Below are positions 25,348-37,422 of a DNA stretch of 64,000 bases, one piece after another (position 1 is the stretch's first letter; each line of letters opens with the position of its first letter). The notes under the pieces were generated by a model. The model saw only the letters and a list, made by a program, of their open reading frames with translations. It did not search any database and was not told the origin of the DNA. Source of the stretch: Gnetum montanum (Eukaryota; Streptophyta; Gnetopsida; Gnetales; Gnetaceae); the NCBI GenBank assembly GCA_015680685.1, contig MNCI01004529.1, positions 643,159 to 707,158 of the forward strand. The letters run 5' to 3'. Made by a program: the position numbers and the translations under genes.

Positions 25348-26195
25348 TGATGAGCATGCATTAATGTAGCCTCATCAACATAGCCACATTGATGTATGGT
25401 TTGATGCATTAACGTAGTGTCTAGTTTTTCCTATATAAATGTGCATAGCCACCACATTTATGGCACATTATGTTATTAGTGTAGCCAAGTCCTTATAATT
25501 TTCCTCTTCTAGAGTTAGAATATTTTTTGAGTGCTTGAAATAGGACTTCAGGGATTGTATGGATCCTTATTCGAGCATCGATGTACCTGAACACTTTGAT
25601 GTGACAATAATAAAGATGAGATTCTTGGAATTCCTTGTAGCACTTAAGAATAGATTAATGTTTCCTTTCATGTGCCTTATTACTTATGAATTTTACATTC
25701 ATGCCCTTAGTTAATTACTACACTTAATAATAACACATAAGTATGATTGCCTCAAAACATACCGTTAAGGCTTGGTAATCCCAATGGTATTATTGCTTCG
25801 TTCGCCTAGTAGCCTAACACTTGGTAACCCAGTAGCACTTATAACAAGTTTAGGATGTATATGACAAGTGGGCATAGATGCTTATGTTAGGCTAGTTATC
25901 TTAGGAACTGTTAGCTAGTTAGATAATTAGTTTATCAACCATTTACCTTTACTTCCACACTTAGACTTACAAATATAAAATATATAAAATATAAATATAT
26001 ATCATGTGCCTTGGCTTACACTTAACCATTCAACTAAACTTACACAGTGAAGCCAAGAAGACAATGCTCACATCTCTAAGATACTATCTTCACCCATTGA
26101 TGTATTTTGGAGCTACATCCACAGAATTTGACCAGATTGTTGGTGAATGCCTATGATTCATATGGTTGGGTAGAGGGACTACTTGTTTCTCATCA
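25348..26195 (+). repeat. 5' LTR of element A
   Basis: Starts TGATGAGCATGC and ends TTTCTCATCA, 848 bp, matching the TGATGA...CTCATCA ends of element D. A TATA-like CCTATATAAATG (about 25430) and AATAAAGATG (near 25610) correspond to the promoter and polyadenylation motifs seen in the other two plus-strand LTRs. It inserts into the gag remnant to its left. Confidence 0.85.
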
Positions 26196-26214
26196 TTGAT
26201 GTTGTTGCTGGGGA
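26196..26214 (+). other. Primer binding site, tRNA-Asp type
   Basis: TTGATGTTGTTGCTGGGGA directly follows the LTR. It matches TTGGCGCCGTTGCCGGGGA, the complement of the plant tRNA-Asp 3' end, apart from a few C-to-T or G-to-A changes. Confidence 0.8.
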
Positions 26215-26345
26215 CTTAGTCTAGCTAAGTGCACTACATAAAAAAGATAGTGAAATCATCTAAAGATGTTGTAAAGAATAACTAATGCCAAATCATTAAA
26301 AAAGTAAAAGATAAAAAGCACATTATTTTTTGAGTAATCACTAAT

Positions 26346-28900
26346 ATGGCTTCTTCTCGCAAGGAAGAATCTCCATCACCACTTACTAGTGGATCCAATC
26401 AAAGACAAGAAGGTCCAAAAACACAAGTGTCCCAATAGTTTCGAGTTGTCTACATCCATCTAGATCCTTACACTCTAAATTTGTTCCTATGATGCTACTG
26501 AACAATCTCATCAAGTTCCGCATTGTTTGACTAAATGTCAAGTACGAGGTTCAAGATCACCTCTATCAAGATTATCATCTCATAGAGGTCCAACAAAAGA
26601 AAGGTCGATAGATGGAAGCTTGATAGAAGGCATTAAAGGATAAAAGGTTTCCTACCCACTTATTCTTGCAATTGCACAAAGAGGATGAGGACTTCTTCTT
26701 AGGTTAGCCCCAATACACTGATTCTTCCCATTTCTTTGATGGGTAGATCCTTAACCAATGATTATAATCAACTATGGACAACCTTGATGATGGAAAGAAT
26801 GGGTCTCAAGACTAGGGGACCTCAAAAGGTGGGAGCCACAATCGATCATCCAAAGACATGAATAATGACAAGCACTAGGAGAAAGATAAACATGGTGATC
26901 AGGGTAGGAACTAGAGAAGAGGAGGTCATAGACATCATTCTAGTGCTAATTCTCCTTCCTCTTCACCTTTATCATCATCCTCATCGTCTTCCTCCTTCAA
27001 CTCCAATAGGAGAAGCAGAGGTTGGGACCATGAAAAGAGAAACAGAGGTTATGATGGAGATGAATACTGGGATAGGGATGATCATAGATCTTACTAGGAT
27101 AATAGGGACTAGGGACATGGACAACAATAAGGGGAAGAACATCATAGAGAATGGAGACACATCAAGATTCATTGTAGACATCATGGCCATGACATAGACC
27201 ATTCACATTATTATGACTACAATGAGCATACGCTAACTACAAGAAATATGTTGAATATTTCAGAAGCTATCCAAATTTTCACCAGGCACTTAAAGGGTAG
27301 CCTTATCAAATTGTTGGATAGGACCAATATCCCCAAGTTTGAGGGGGGATATAATTCAGATCCACAAAATCATTTGCAAGCCTTCCATGATGCCTGTGCC
27401 TTGAAAAATGTGGGAAATAAATGACAAAAGCTAAAACAATTCTCGAGGATACTCATCAAAGAAGTAGAAAGTTGGTATCAATCCTTGGAATCAGAATCTA
27501 TTCAGTAATGGAGTATGATGCTAAAGTTATTCAATGATAAGTATCAAATGTACTCCAAAGTGTTCAATCTACAGAGGAAAATCCAAGGTTGGAAAAAATG
27601 CACTCATGAGTCCTTGGATGTTGCCATGGGTAGGTACTACTCTTTGTTGTACTAATGATTAGGCCATGGATACTCCAAATAGGATCAATTTGACCATGTC
27701 ATAGATGGGCTCAGAATTGAAACAAGGAGAATCTTTGGGATCTATGGCCACGGAAGACTTTTTGAGCTAAGGTTCCATCAAATTTAAAGGCTTATAGAGC
27801 AAGTAGCCAAAGAGGAAGGAGAGTTAAAAAAATGGAAAAGTGCAAAAGAATATATTAGAGACCCCTCCATCCATAAGAGGGAGGTCCATTTCAATGAGAA
27901 TGAGAAGGAAGCAACACTTAATGAAGTGGTGCAAAGGAAAACATTACCGATCCAAAAATATTTTACTAAAATATTGGCTAAGATTTATAAGATGTGGGAC
28001 TTCTTAGATGAGAAGTTTCAAACTACTCTAAAAATTATAGAAGAACATAGAGATCAAGGAGGTAGTGGTCATGAATGGAGGAAGAAGAAGGATGCTACAT
28101 GAAAGCATGGCAAGAATAAGGGTAAAATTGTTGTAGTAGTGGAAGTTGCAGATTTAGAATCTGAGGATGATGGATGTGACATTTATCAATACAAACATTT
28201 CAAGGGATGTTGTCTCATACTATCACACTTACAAGAATCTAGGGTGTACGATTTAAATCCTAGATTGGCAAAATGACAAGTACCTAGGAGGTTTCCTTAT
28301 CTATAAGACAACTATTGACAACAATTTCACCAACAAGCTTACTATCTGAGTGGAGCACTGCTACAACCTAGAGAATAGTATCAATAGTGGTAACACCCAC
28401 AGTCATGGGGGATGCCACCTCCAAGGTAGTAGTACCCTTATCACCAACTTGATCCTTATGGTTATTACATTTAGTAGCTAGTCTCTCTATGTGACTCTTC
28501 TACTCATGCTTCCTTCCCACATCACTACTATCCTTTGGAGTACTACAAAGCACCTTCTTCAAGAAGGGAGTCCTCATTTTCTTTTGATCCTCCTCAACAC
28601 ACATCCACTCTTGCATTGATGTCATCAATACCTTTGCCACTTGCTCCATCCATGTAGGGTGAAATACCTACCTATCCACAACAAAAAAATGCCACAAAGA
28701 TAGTAAACTTATAATCGGCTCCTCAGCCAAGTGGTCCTAAATCCAAGTCTCAAAAGAGGCCATTCTTTAAAACCAATAGTCCCATGAAGCCCTCACAAAC
28801 ACCTATGGCTACTAACCCTACTACCTTAACCTCTGAAATCCTTATTGAGTAGCCTTCAAACTAAAGTGACCCTCAATTGCACATTGTCATGTTGACCCAT
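26346..28900 (+). pseudogene. gag of element A
   Basis: Starts ATGGCTTCTTCTCGC, the counterpart of the start MSSSHRRDG in D. The gag core lies at 27320-27800 (MNIPKFEGGYN-type start, corresponding to D 52687-52220). The zinc knuckle near 28170 reads CDIYQYKHFKGCC, with Tyr in place of the second Cys. A Pro/Gln/Tyr-rich tail leads to the protease. Numerous stops, mostly TAG/TAA. The 110-codon frame 26865-27197 is a shifted reading of the Arg/Ser/Asp-rich linker. Confidence 0.7.
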
Positions 28901-28959
28901 GCAGTCAGAGATTGGATCAAGGATGGCCATATTTCTAGGAAGAGATCTGATCCTAGGAG

Positions 28960-29420
28960 TCCTCTTATTTATTTGTAGATTGTTGAAAATGAACCATGCA
29001 AGGCTCTTTTAGATTCAAGTTTTGGAGTTAACTTGATTTTACAAGAGATGTACAAAGATTGGAACTTGCCTCCCTTAAAAAATAACAACATTAGACTAGA
29101 ATTAGTAGATCAATCCATCACTATTCCTTTGGGATTAGTGGAAGACATTATGTAAATAATTTATGGATGATCTTATCTTGCTAATTTTCTAGTGATCCAC
29201 ATGAAGAACTGCAAAGGGGACTTCCCTATCATCATGGGAAGAGCATGGCTGAGCACCATTGATGCTAGGTTGGGGATTCGAGACTTTTCCTTGGAGATTT
29301 CCAAGGAACATAAATTTGGTAAGACTGAGAAGAAAAAAGTTTCATGCATCGTGTATATTAATAGAGGGTTTCATTGTGTGCAAAGACTATGGACCATCAA
29401 AGGCACATCACTTTAGACAT
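28960..29420 (+). pseudogene. Aspartic protease of element A
   Basis: EPCKALLDSSFGVNLILQEM contains the catalytic site in the degenerate form D-S-S. It is followed by YKDWNLPPLK, VDQSITIPLGLVEDI and the late-protease phrase FPIIMGRAWLSTIDARLG (frame 29192-29416). The order and spacing equal those of D (50981-50508) and C. Confidence 0.75.
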
Positions 29421-29879
29421 GTAAACAGTGTGTAGGGACAATAGAAATCCAAAGGTGCCTGTATGCAGTAGCCACTAAATTGGAGGGTACCCAGTGGCTG
29501 ATAATAGATAATGAGGCTAGATCTACAATATGCATGGAACCAGCTAATAGTCTAGTTAGCTCCTATGTTGAAAGCATGGATAAGTTGGAGCATCTCCATC
29601 GCCAACTCTTTGATGTGTAAAGTGAAATCAATTGGGGAGAGTTGGAGATCTCTAAAACTTTCAAGAAAGAGCCCCTTGAGTTGAAGGCTCTATCGGAAGG
29701 TATGGAATATGCATTTCTGAAAAATGGTAAGATGGTAATTATCAATGTCACACTTGCTCCTAAATAGATGAAGAAATTATTGGAATTTGTGGAAAAATGG
29801 CCAACAATCTTTGCCTAGTCATATCATGAGCTAATAGAAATTAATCCTTGGATATGCTAGCACAGAATCTATATAGACT

Positions 29880-31140
29880 CCTCCATCAAGCCAAAGAGGC
29901 AACAAGAAAGATGCTTGAACCCAAAATTCAAGTAGATAATCAAGGAGGAGATTAAAAAACTCCTCAAGGTCAAATTCATTTACCCCATTACAAATAGTGA
30001 GTGGGTTAGTCGACTCATTATTGTACCAAAGAAAGGAAGATAGTGGAGAGTCTATATAGACTTTCAACTATTGAACATGGCCACCTACAAAGACCATTTC
30101 CCATTATCATTTATGGACCAAGTGTTGGACACCATTGTGGGGCATTGTTATTATAGCTTTCTAGATGGTTATAGTGGCTATAACCAAATCTAGATAGCAC
30201 TAAAGGACCAAGCCAAGATAACATTCATAAGTTCTTAGGGAAATTTTACATAAAGAAAGATGGCCTTTGGCCTATGCAATGTGCCCACTACATTCCAATG
30301 GTTGGTTCTACGCATCTTCCAATAGTAGATTGATAGTGGGGTAGAAGCCTTCATAATGACTTCTCTACCTACAAGGCTATCTTGGAGCAAGCCTTGGAAC
30401 ATATTAAGCAAGTGCTTCAACAATATGGGGAGATAAACTTGAGGCTCAATTAGCAAAAAAGCCACCTAATGGTCTAAGAGGGCATTGTCTTGGGACATCT
30501 AATTTCAAAAAAAGGGATCGAGGTTGACCTAAAAAAAGAAAGGGTCATACAAGGAATAACTAGATAGCAAAAAATAGTGAAAGATATGAGGTCATTCCTT
30601 GGCCACACTAGTTACTTAGGTGTTTTATTAAAAACTTCTCAAAGATTACCAAGTTGTTGGTGGAAGTTACAAAGAAAGATGCATTGTTCGTTTGAACCAA
30701 GGAATGTGAGAATTCATTCTAGTAGTTGAAGTAGAAACTCCAATTCTACAAGCACTAGACTAGTCCAAGCCATTTCAAATTATGATGGATGCATCAAATT
30801 ATGCCTTGGGAGTCATTCTTACATAGATGAATGATCAAGAACATCCATACTACATCCATTGTGCAAGCAGAAGCATTTTGGATGCACAACTTATACTAGT
30901 ACTGAAAAGGAGCTTATGTTAGTGGTGTATGCATTAGAAAAATTCAGGCACTATGTGCTTAGATACAAATTTTTTATGCACATCGACCACAGTGCCATCA
31001 GATTCCTGATGAATAAGCCAATGGTAAGCCCTTGTGTCATATGGTGGTTGGTGACCCTTTAGGACTTTGATTTAACAATGGTTGATCAAAAAGGGATTGA
31101 GAATGTGGTAGTTGACCACCTGTTTTCATTAAAATGAAAC
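29880..31140 (+). pseudogene. RT and RNase H of element A
   Basis: RT pieces include IKPKRQQERCLNPKF, KFIYPITNSEWVS, RVYIDFQLLNMATYKDHFPL and KMAFGLCNVPTTFQWLVL. At the catalytic box (about 30340-30360) a one-base deletion lies in front of NDFSTYK, so the expected Asp-Asp is Asn-Asp. RNase H follows with MDASNYALGVILTQM and TSTEKELMLVVYALEKFR. Dead by stops and shifts. Confidence 0.75.
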
Positions 31141-31610
31141 AATAAGGATGAGGTCCAACTATCTAATTAATTTCTTGATAAAATCCTCCTTGCTGGTGAT
31201 GTTAATGCTCAAAATCCCAAGGAAACGAACTAGTATGATCACATCCTCTTCTATCTACTCACATAGAAGGTGCCACAAGAGTGGGATGACAAGAAGAAAT
31301 AATAGTTTCTTTATCAAGCTAGACACTTCATGGAAATCAAAGGCAACCTCTATAAGAGTTGTGCACATGGCCTTGTACGATGGTGTGTTCTTGATGTAGA
31401 TCAACTTCGAGTTCTCCAGGATGCACATAAAGGTCTTGATGGTGGCCACTATGATGGAATGAGGACAACCATTAAGATCCTCATGGTAGGGTATTATTGG
31501 CCCATGATCTTTAGAGATGCACATCACTTCTTTTATTCCTATGATAGGTGCCAATGTGATGGAGGGATAATTGTGCATATGGAAGGAACTCAATAGTGGA
31601 TCCAACCAAA
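31141..31610 (+). pseudogene. Integrase of element A, N-terminal part
   Basis: The stretch has the HHCC zinc region (DAHKGLDGGHYDGMRTT, RDAHHFFYSYDRCQCDG). It stops at GTGGATCCAACCAAA where element B begins. The frame resumes at 38191. Confidence 0.7.
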
Positions 31611-32397
31611 TGAGGAGCTCCCATGGATTCCACAATCCAAGCTCTCTCAATGTCACCAAAGCAACATATTTGACTAAGAAAAGAACATGAAAGCTTTATT
31701 CTTGTTCAAATGGAGAAATTATAGCTAAAAGGAGGCATAAATTCTCAACAAAAAATAAGAGATTCAATCCAACTCTTACACACTCAATCAAAGAAAACAC
31801 ACACTCACATGGATGATGATCAAAGCATCATGCCAAGACTCTCTCTCTCTCTCTCTCTCTCTCTACTCTTCTCTCAACTCTTTACACTCTCTCTTTGTCT
31901 CTTCAAACTCTCTTAATCAAATTGAAGGTCTAAGAGGTCTATTTATACCTTTTCCCCCTTGTCTCTTCATATTTCCTCCAATTTATCATTCAATTGAATG
32001 TTTGTAAAAATTTGTGGAAGACGTCTCTCTTGAGTGCAAAAGTTATCAGAGAAGATGTCTCTCCCAAGTGTAGAAGTTATCAAAGAAGACATGTTTAAGA
32101 TTTAGAAGATGTCTAATATGTAGTGAATATGTCTAATTATCAATGAAGATATCTTTCCTACCAGGGTCAAAGTTAAAGATTGTTTTGAGGCCTAGAACCT
32201 TTGAAAACCTTCCAACAAGTTCCCATAGTACACGGAACATCCTAAAGTCATCAAAATGAGTCCAAAAGACTTCCAAACATGCCAAAATACCCTAAGATCA
32301 TCATCAACAAAACAAAAATTAAAGGTAAACAAAAAAATACATAAACATCTATGCACAAACATATTGAGGTTTAGACATGGGCTAGGTGATGTCCTCA
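31611..32397 (-). repeat. 3' LTR of element B
   Basis: On the plus strand it begins TGAGGAGCTCCCATGG and ends GATGTCCTCA, matching 37423-38190 throughout. It includes an expanded CT run at about 31841-31863, shorter in the other LTR. Adjacent at 32398-32412 is GGGTGGAAGAGATTA (minus), a polypurine tract. Confidence 0.9.
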
Positions 32398-32429
32398 TAA
32401 TCTCTTCCACCCTTAAGAATTTAAATTTG

Positions 32430-32800
32430 CCCTCAAGTTGGTTGTACACTTGGGATAGCATTAAGCCCCCAAAAATCCAAATTGTTCTCATGGATCCAAA
32501 TGGCATTTTCAGACCCTTCATCATTCCAATGCACCAAGTACTCATGCACTTTTCTACCTCTTGTGCTCCTAACCTCCCTTGCTTGTAACACAATTGCTTT
32601 CCTTGGTGGCTTGGCTAACTCTGAGTCTTCAAGTATATCCTTAAGGATCTCAAGACTATCCCTCAAGTCTAATGTAATCACATTCCCATGTTATGGGCTC
32701 AAATATAAAACATTAAAAACACAAGAAATAGGAAAATCATTAGGTAAGTCAATCTCATAAGCATTTGGATTGATTTTGGCCTTGATCTGAAGTGGACTAA
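32430..32800 (-). pseudogene. Chromodomain of element B polyprotein
   Basis: The minus-strand frame 32681-32433 reads REVRSTRGRKVHEYLVHWND followed by AIWIHENNL. This matches the chromodomain core (aromatic cage, YLVxWxD, then W) found at the C terminus of chromovirus integrases. It probably directs insertion to heterochromatin. Confidence 0.75.
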
Positions 32801-32879
32801 TTCTCTTTGACTTGATCTTGTAAAAGTGCATATTCTTTTGCCTTTCTTTACTCAAGTAAATCAAAACATAATTATCAAT

Positions 32880-33976
32880 TTAGAAATTAATTTTCCTCTT
32901 ACCCTCATTGGCCTTGGAAGACACAATCTTTATCTTTTTCTCAAAGTGATATTTAACTTGCTGATGCAATTCTTTCATTTGCTCAACAAAGTCTAAAATC
33001 AAAGAAGTAAAATCTTCAAATTGTCTTAACTCATGAACCATTCTTGGTGAAAACCTATAATTTTCCATACAGGGACTCTTACCAATGCTAGAATGGGAAG
33101 CATTATTATATGATAATTCAGCATGGGCCAACATGTTTTCCCACCTTTGAGGTTAATTTTCACATAAACACCTCAAGATATTTAGCAGAGACCTATTCAC
33201 AACTTTAGTTTGCCCATCAGTTTGGGGGTAATTAGTTGTAGAAAAAGATGACTTGGTTCTAAGTAATTTCCAAAGTGATCTCAGAAAATGACTAGTAAAC
33301 TTGACATCCCCATCACTCACAATGTTTAAAGGAATTTCATGTAGCCTGCCAACATGTTGAAAGAATAAATGTGCAACATGGGAAGCATCACTACTTTTCT
33401 TACATGGAATAAAATGAGCCATCTTGGTAAATCTATCTACTACTAAAAGTATAGAATCATGACTAGATTTTGTCTTAGGAATACCATAAACAAAGTCCAA
33501 AGAAACACTTTTCCAAGGAGCATTTGGGATTGGAAAAGATAGATAATGACTATCTACATCTTTTTCTTTGAACTTTTGACAAGTGTAGCATTCTTTTAAA
33601 AATTTAACCACATCACTATGCATACCTAACCAAAAGTAATTTTTGCTCAACAATTCCAATGTCTTAGTCCTGTCCATATTTGTAGCCATGTCACTTTGGT
33701 GTTTCTCTTCAAGGAGTTTGTATTTGAAATCACACTTTGGAACATAAATTTTTCCATCCTTAAAAAAAATCCCATTCTTCACATGATAAGCTTCCCTTGA
33801 TCAATCCTTCCTAATAATGGGGAAGAAAACTCTTTCCAAATTGCATTAAAATCCTTATTATTAGGATGTAATGAAGCAAAAGATTCAAATCCTTGAATTT
33901 TCACATTAGAAGAAACAACATGAACTCTAGACAAAGCATCAGCCACAACATTAGACTTCCCACTCCTATGTTTCAA
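32880..33976 (-). pseudogene. Integrase of element B
   Basis: A spacer after RNase H (33976-33779, SGKSNVVADALSR) leads to the zinc domain (HQSDMATNMDRTKTLELL, ECYTCQKFK). The catalytic core follows: LDFVYGIPKTKSSHDSILLV, then DGDVKFTSHFLRSLW, then TNYPQTDGQTKVVNR. The family usually reads SDRD at the second Asp and here has SDGD. A frame break near 33150 separates the last part (33134-32880, LSYNNASHSSIGKSP). Confidence 0.85.
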
Positions 33977-34148
33977 AACAAAATAAAATTCTTGTAATTG
34001 CTCTATTCATTTCATGTACTTGGCACTCACTTTCTTTTTAAGAATTCAAAAATTGAAGTGCTCTATGATTAGGAAACAAAAGAAACTTTGATCCTAGCAA
34101 GTAATGTCTCTAATGTTTAATGGCTTAAACTATAGCATATATCTCCTT

Positions 34149-35270
34149 TTAATACACACTATACTTTTGTTTAGATTCATTTAGTTTTTTAGAAAATAAT
34201 GTAACTGGCTTACCTTCTTGAGAAAGAAAACCTCCAATAGCAAGCCCACTTGCATCTACTTCCACTTCAAATAGTTTTGAGAAGTTTGGAATTGCCAAAA
34301 TTGGAGCACTACAAATTTTCTCTTTCAATGCATGAAAGGATTTTTCTTTCTCATTATCCCATACAAATGTTGAATTTTTNGTGAAAGGATTTTTCTTTCT
34401 CATTATCCCATACAAATGTTGAATTTTTCTTCAAATAAGAGAGCATGGGCCATGCAATGGAACTAAAATTCATAATAAACCTTCTCTAAAATCTAGCCAA
34501 ACTAAGAAAAGATCTTACCTCTCCCACATTCTTAGGTAATTGTCATTCCTTAATTACCTTTATCTTACTTGGTTCCATCTTGACTTGGTTCTTGGAGATA
34601 GCATGACCTAGGTAGACAATTTTTTTCTTCATGAAGTGCCATTTCTTGGCATTAATCACCAACTTTGCCTCTTGTAACTTGGAGCATATCATCCTCAAAT
34701 GATGTACATGGTTCTCTTTCTTAGAACTATAAATAAGAATGTCATCAAAGAAAACAATACAAGCCATTTGGTGTTTTAAAGATTATTTTTCATTCATCTC
34801 CTAGTCTAATCCTTATTTGATGATAACCACTTTATAGATCAATTTAGAAAAAATCGTAGCATTGGCAAGCACATCATGAATGTCACCCATCCTAAGAATA
34901 GGAAATCTATACTTGATAGTAATCCTATCAAAAACCCTAGAATCTATGCACATCCTTAATTCATCAGTGTCTTTCTTGGAAACTAACATAGTTAGAATGA
35001 CACAAGGATAGATGAATTCCTTAATAAACCAATTAGATAGTAATTCACTTGCTTACTCAATTATTCCCTCTAATTTGGAATCATGTGGTAGGCTCTTTCA
35101 TTTGGAATTATAGCTCCCATTATGAAGTCTATTTGATGTTGGATGGATCTCATTGGTGGAAGCCCTTCCAATTTTCCCTTGAAAACATTAGCAAATTCCA
35201 ATGTCAAAGGTGACACCACTAGAGGAAGTTCATTTGTATGCTTCTCTTCACTTGTTGCAAGTGTTGACAT
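34149..35270 (-). pseudogene. RT and RNase H of element B
   Basis: The RT catalytic box FFDDILIYS is intact at about 34750. It is followed by KKWHFMKKKIVYLGH. RNase H begins at 34415 with PNFSKLFEVEVDASGLAIGG and GKPVTLFSKKLNESKQKYS. A duplicated 46-bp block with an N between the copies (34334-34428) lies at the RT/RNase H connection. The frame is broken between 34430 and 34540 and again near 34800-35060. Confidence 0.85.
34334..34428. repeat. 46-bp duplication around an unresolved base (N at 34380)
   Basis: 34334-34379 and 34383-34428 are identical (GAAAGGATTTTTCTTTCTCA at the start). They are separated by an N and two bases. This is the only ambiguous base in the window and is most simply read as an assembly join. 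Confidence 0.9.
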
Positions 35271-35465
35271 AATGACAAAACTATGCCCAGTTTCTTCATA
35301 TGCTTGTAGGTACCCTTGCTCACTAAGTAAGATTAATGAAGCATTAATAGGACCATTTTCCTTATACTGCTACCAAGTCAAAGGAAAAAGTTCATGTATC
35401 TCATCTTCTCTTGGAATAGACCAAACATTTCTTGCACCACTAAAAGAAGCCTTGTTGTCAAAGTT

Positions 35466-35753
35466 TCAAGGTCTTCCCAAAATAACATAAGCACAATCAA
35501 TAGGAAGGATGTCACAATGTACCTTATCCTTAAAAGAACAAATTCTAAAAGGAAAATTACATTTCTCCTTAACTTCTTGGAAATGATCTTTAGATAGCCA
35601 ATGTACTCTATAGGGCCTAGGATGTAGAAATGTCTTCAAACCTAGCTTAGAAACTTCCTTTGAAGAAATCACATTTTCTTGAGCTCCATCATTAATTAAA
35701 ATGTGTATCCATTCACCACTATTTGGACACCTAGCTCCAATCTTAAAGAGCAT
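35466..35753 (-). pseudogene. Protease of element B
   Basis: The frame contains ILINDGAQENVISSKEV, corresponding to the usual LIDSGAxxNFI active site with Asp changed to Asn and Ser to Asp. It ends at DCAYVILGRP, the typical ILGxPWL end of gypsy proteases. Confidence 0.8.
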
Positions 35754-35839
35754 ATTTCATCTAGGATCTTCATTGGCATTAACATTTCCTATAAAGTGCA
35801 AGAATTAATTTTAGTGATATCTTCAATCATTGATGTATG

Positions 35840-37060
35840 AGGATTACCTTCATTGGAGGATTTTTGCTTTTTCAAGGTCTAAATTTTCTTGCCTTTAGAG
35901 ATCTTTGGCTTTTTGCACTCCCATTGTTTATGTCCCTTTTCACCATAATTAAAGCATTGAAGTCTAGATACATAGCCATTTCCTTGACCCTTTCCATTCT
36001 TGGAGTAGTATTTCTTAGAGTCTTGGCCCTTCTTGAACTTCTCTTGCTTCTCCTTTGTGTCTTCTTTGGCATTTCCATTTTCCTTAGTTCCTTTCTCACA
36101 TTTAGAAGCTTTGGAGGTCCTTGCCTTTAGAAATTTTGGGATCTTTATTATATCCTTGGAGTTTCTTCTCAACCTTAAAAGCCAATTCAAAAGCCTCATC
36201 CAATGTTTGGGGCTCATAGAAGGTTAGCTCTTATTGATACTTCTTTTTTAGTCCTCCTTGAAAGTTAGATGCTTGTTCATAATCATCCCAATGAAGTTTT
36301 GCAAGCTAAAAATCCTTGCAAAAATCCATGTAGTAGTCCTTCACACTCTTATCACCTTGTCTTAGGTAATTCAAATTTTAAATGGTCTCTAATCTATGAT
36401 GAGTCTTCTCAAATTTTTTCTTGAGCATAAACTGCATTAAAGACCAATCCTTGATAGGGGTACTATTATTCACCTTGTAAGAATGATTTTCCTTTTCCCA
36501 CCATACAAGTACTATGCCTTCCAATTTGGTTTTAGCAAAAGACACCTTTTGATGATTTTCCACATCTTTGAGTTCAAAGTACTTGTTAATCATTTTCAGC
36601 TAAGAGAGAAAAGCTTTAGTTCCTTCCATTTCATTAAAGGATTTGACTTCAACATGAGGCATTCTTAAAGCATGTCTAAAATATTTTGCAAGAGTGACTT
36701 TAATTCCTTTAGTTTGCTTCCTTTGAGGCTTACAAAGAAGTTCCTTTTTCATTTCCTAGGAAACTTGAAGCCTTGAGACTTATTTTTAGCACTAGGAGCA
36801 TGAAGAAAAACATTATCTTAAGATTCTCCTTCTCCAAAGTATTCATCTTCAAAAGGAATATCGTCTTCAAGGGATGGTATTGAAGATTGTCTTGGTGAAG
36901 AATTACATGACTTGTACCCTTGCTTGGATGCTTTTCGTGAAGAAGTAGGTCCTTTATTCTCTCCAAGCTTTTTAATTTTCTCAACAATGAGCTTAAGAGC
37001 ATTTCTCATATCATCCATGTCTCTTGATAAAGCTTGAATAGTTTTCTTCTTTGGAAGCAT
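35840..37060 (-). pseudogene. gag of element B
   Basis: The ATG at 37060 gives MLPKKKTIQALSRDMDDM. An acidic stretch is followed by the gag core at 36593-36378 (FAKTKLEGIVLVWWEKE, LMQFMLKKKFEK). A Lys-rich tail then carries one CCHC zinc knuckle near 35940 (CFNYGEKGHKQWEC, a canonical CX2CX4HX4C). Frames are shifted at 36720 and 36220. Confidence 0.85.
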
Positions 37061-37403
37061 GATGGAAATTGATCTAAAAGAAATTTTCACAAAATTCTAC
37101 AAGGAAAAGTGAAATTTTCAAGATTTCTCAAGGAATGAGAAAAGAATTTCTCAAATCTTAAAAGAAATAAGTAGAAGATCTTTAAACCCTAGCTATTATA
37201 AGAAAATGGGTGTCTAATTACATAATTATCTACTAATTCTTGAAAGATATGACAAAATTAGGGATCAAAGGGAAATTTTAAAACCCTAGGATGAGTAGAA
37301 TAAGTAGCAAGAGAGAATTCATCCAAGATTGAGAATATGAAGTGATTCTTTGCAATTGAGATGAGAATTATTCACTTGAATGCAATTTTATTCAATTTGA
37401 AGC

Positions 37404-37421
37404 TGCTTTGATACCAATCTA
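37404..37421 (-). other. Primer binding site of element B, initiator tRNA-Met type
   Basis: Next to the 5' LTR the minus strand reads TTGGTATCAAAGC. This differs at one position from TTGGTATCAGAGC, the site complementary to plant initiator tRNA-Met. Confidence 0.85.
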
Positions 37422-37422
37422 A

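Noticed and set aside
26865-27202. Overlapping frames on both strands in element A
   Set aside because: Both are shifted readings of the low-complexity Arg/Ser/Asp-rich gag linker.
31838-31865. CT run as a regulatory GAGA-type element
   Set aside because: The run is much shorter in the partner LTR, so it is more likely microsatellite expansion.
32256-32760. Plus-strand frames of 110 and 92 codons
   Set aside because: Antisense shadows of the 3' LTR and chromodomain region of element B.
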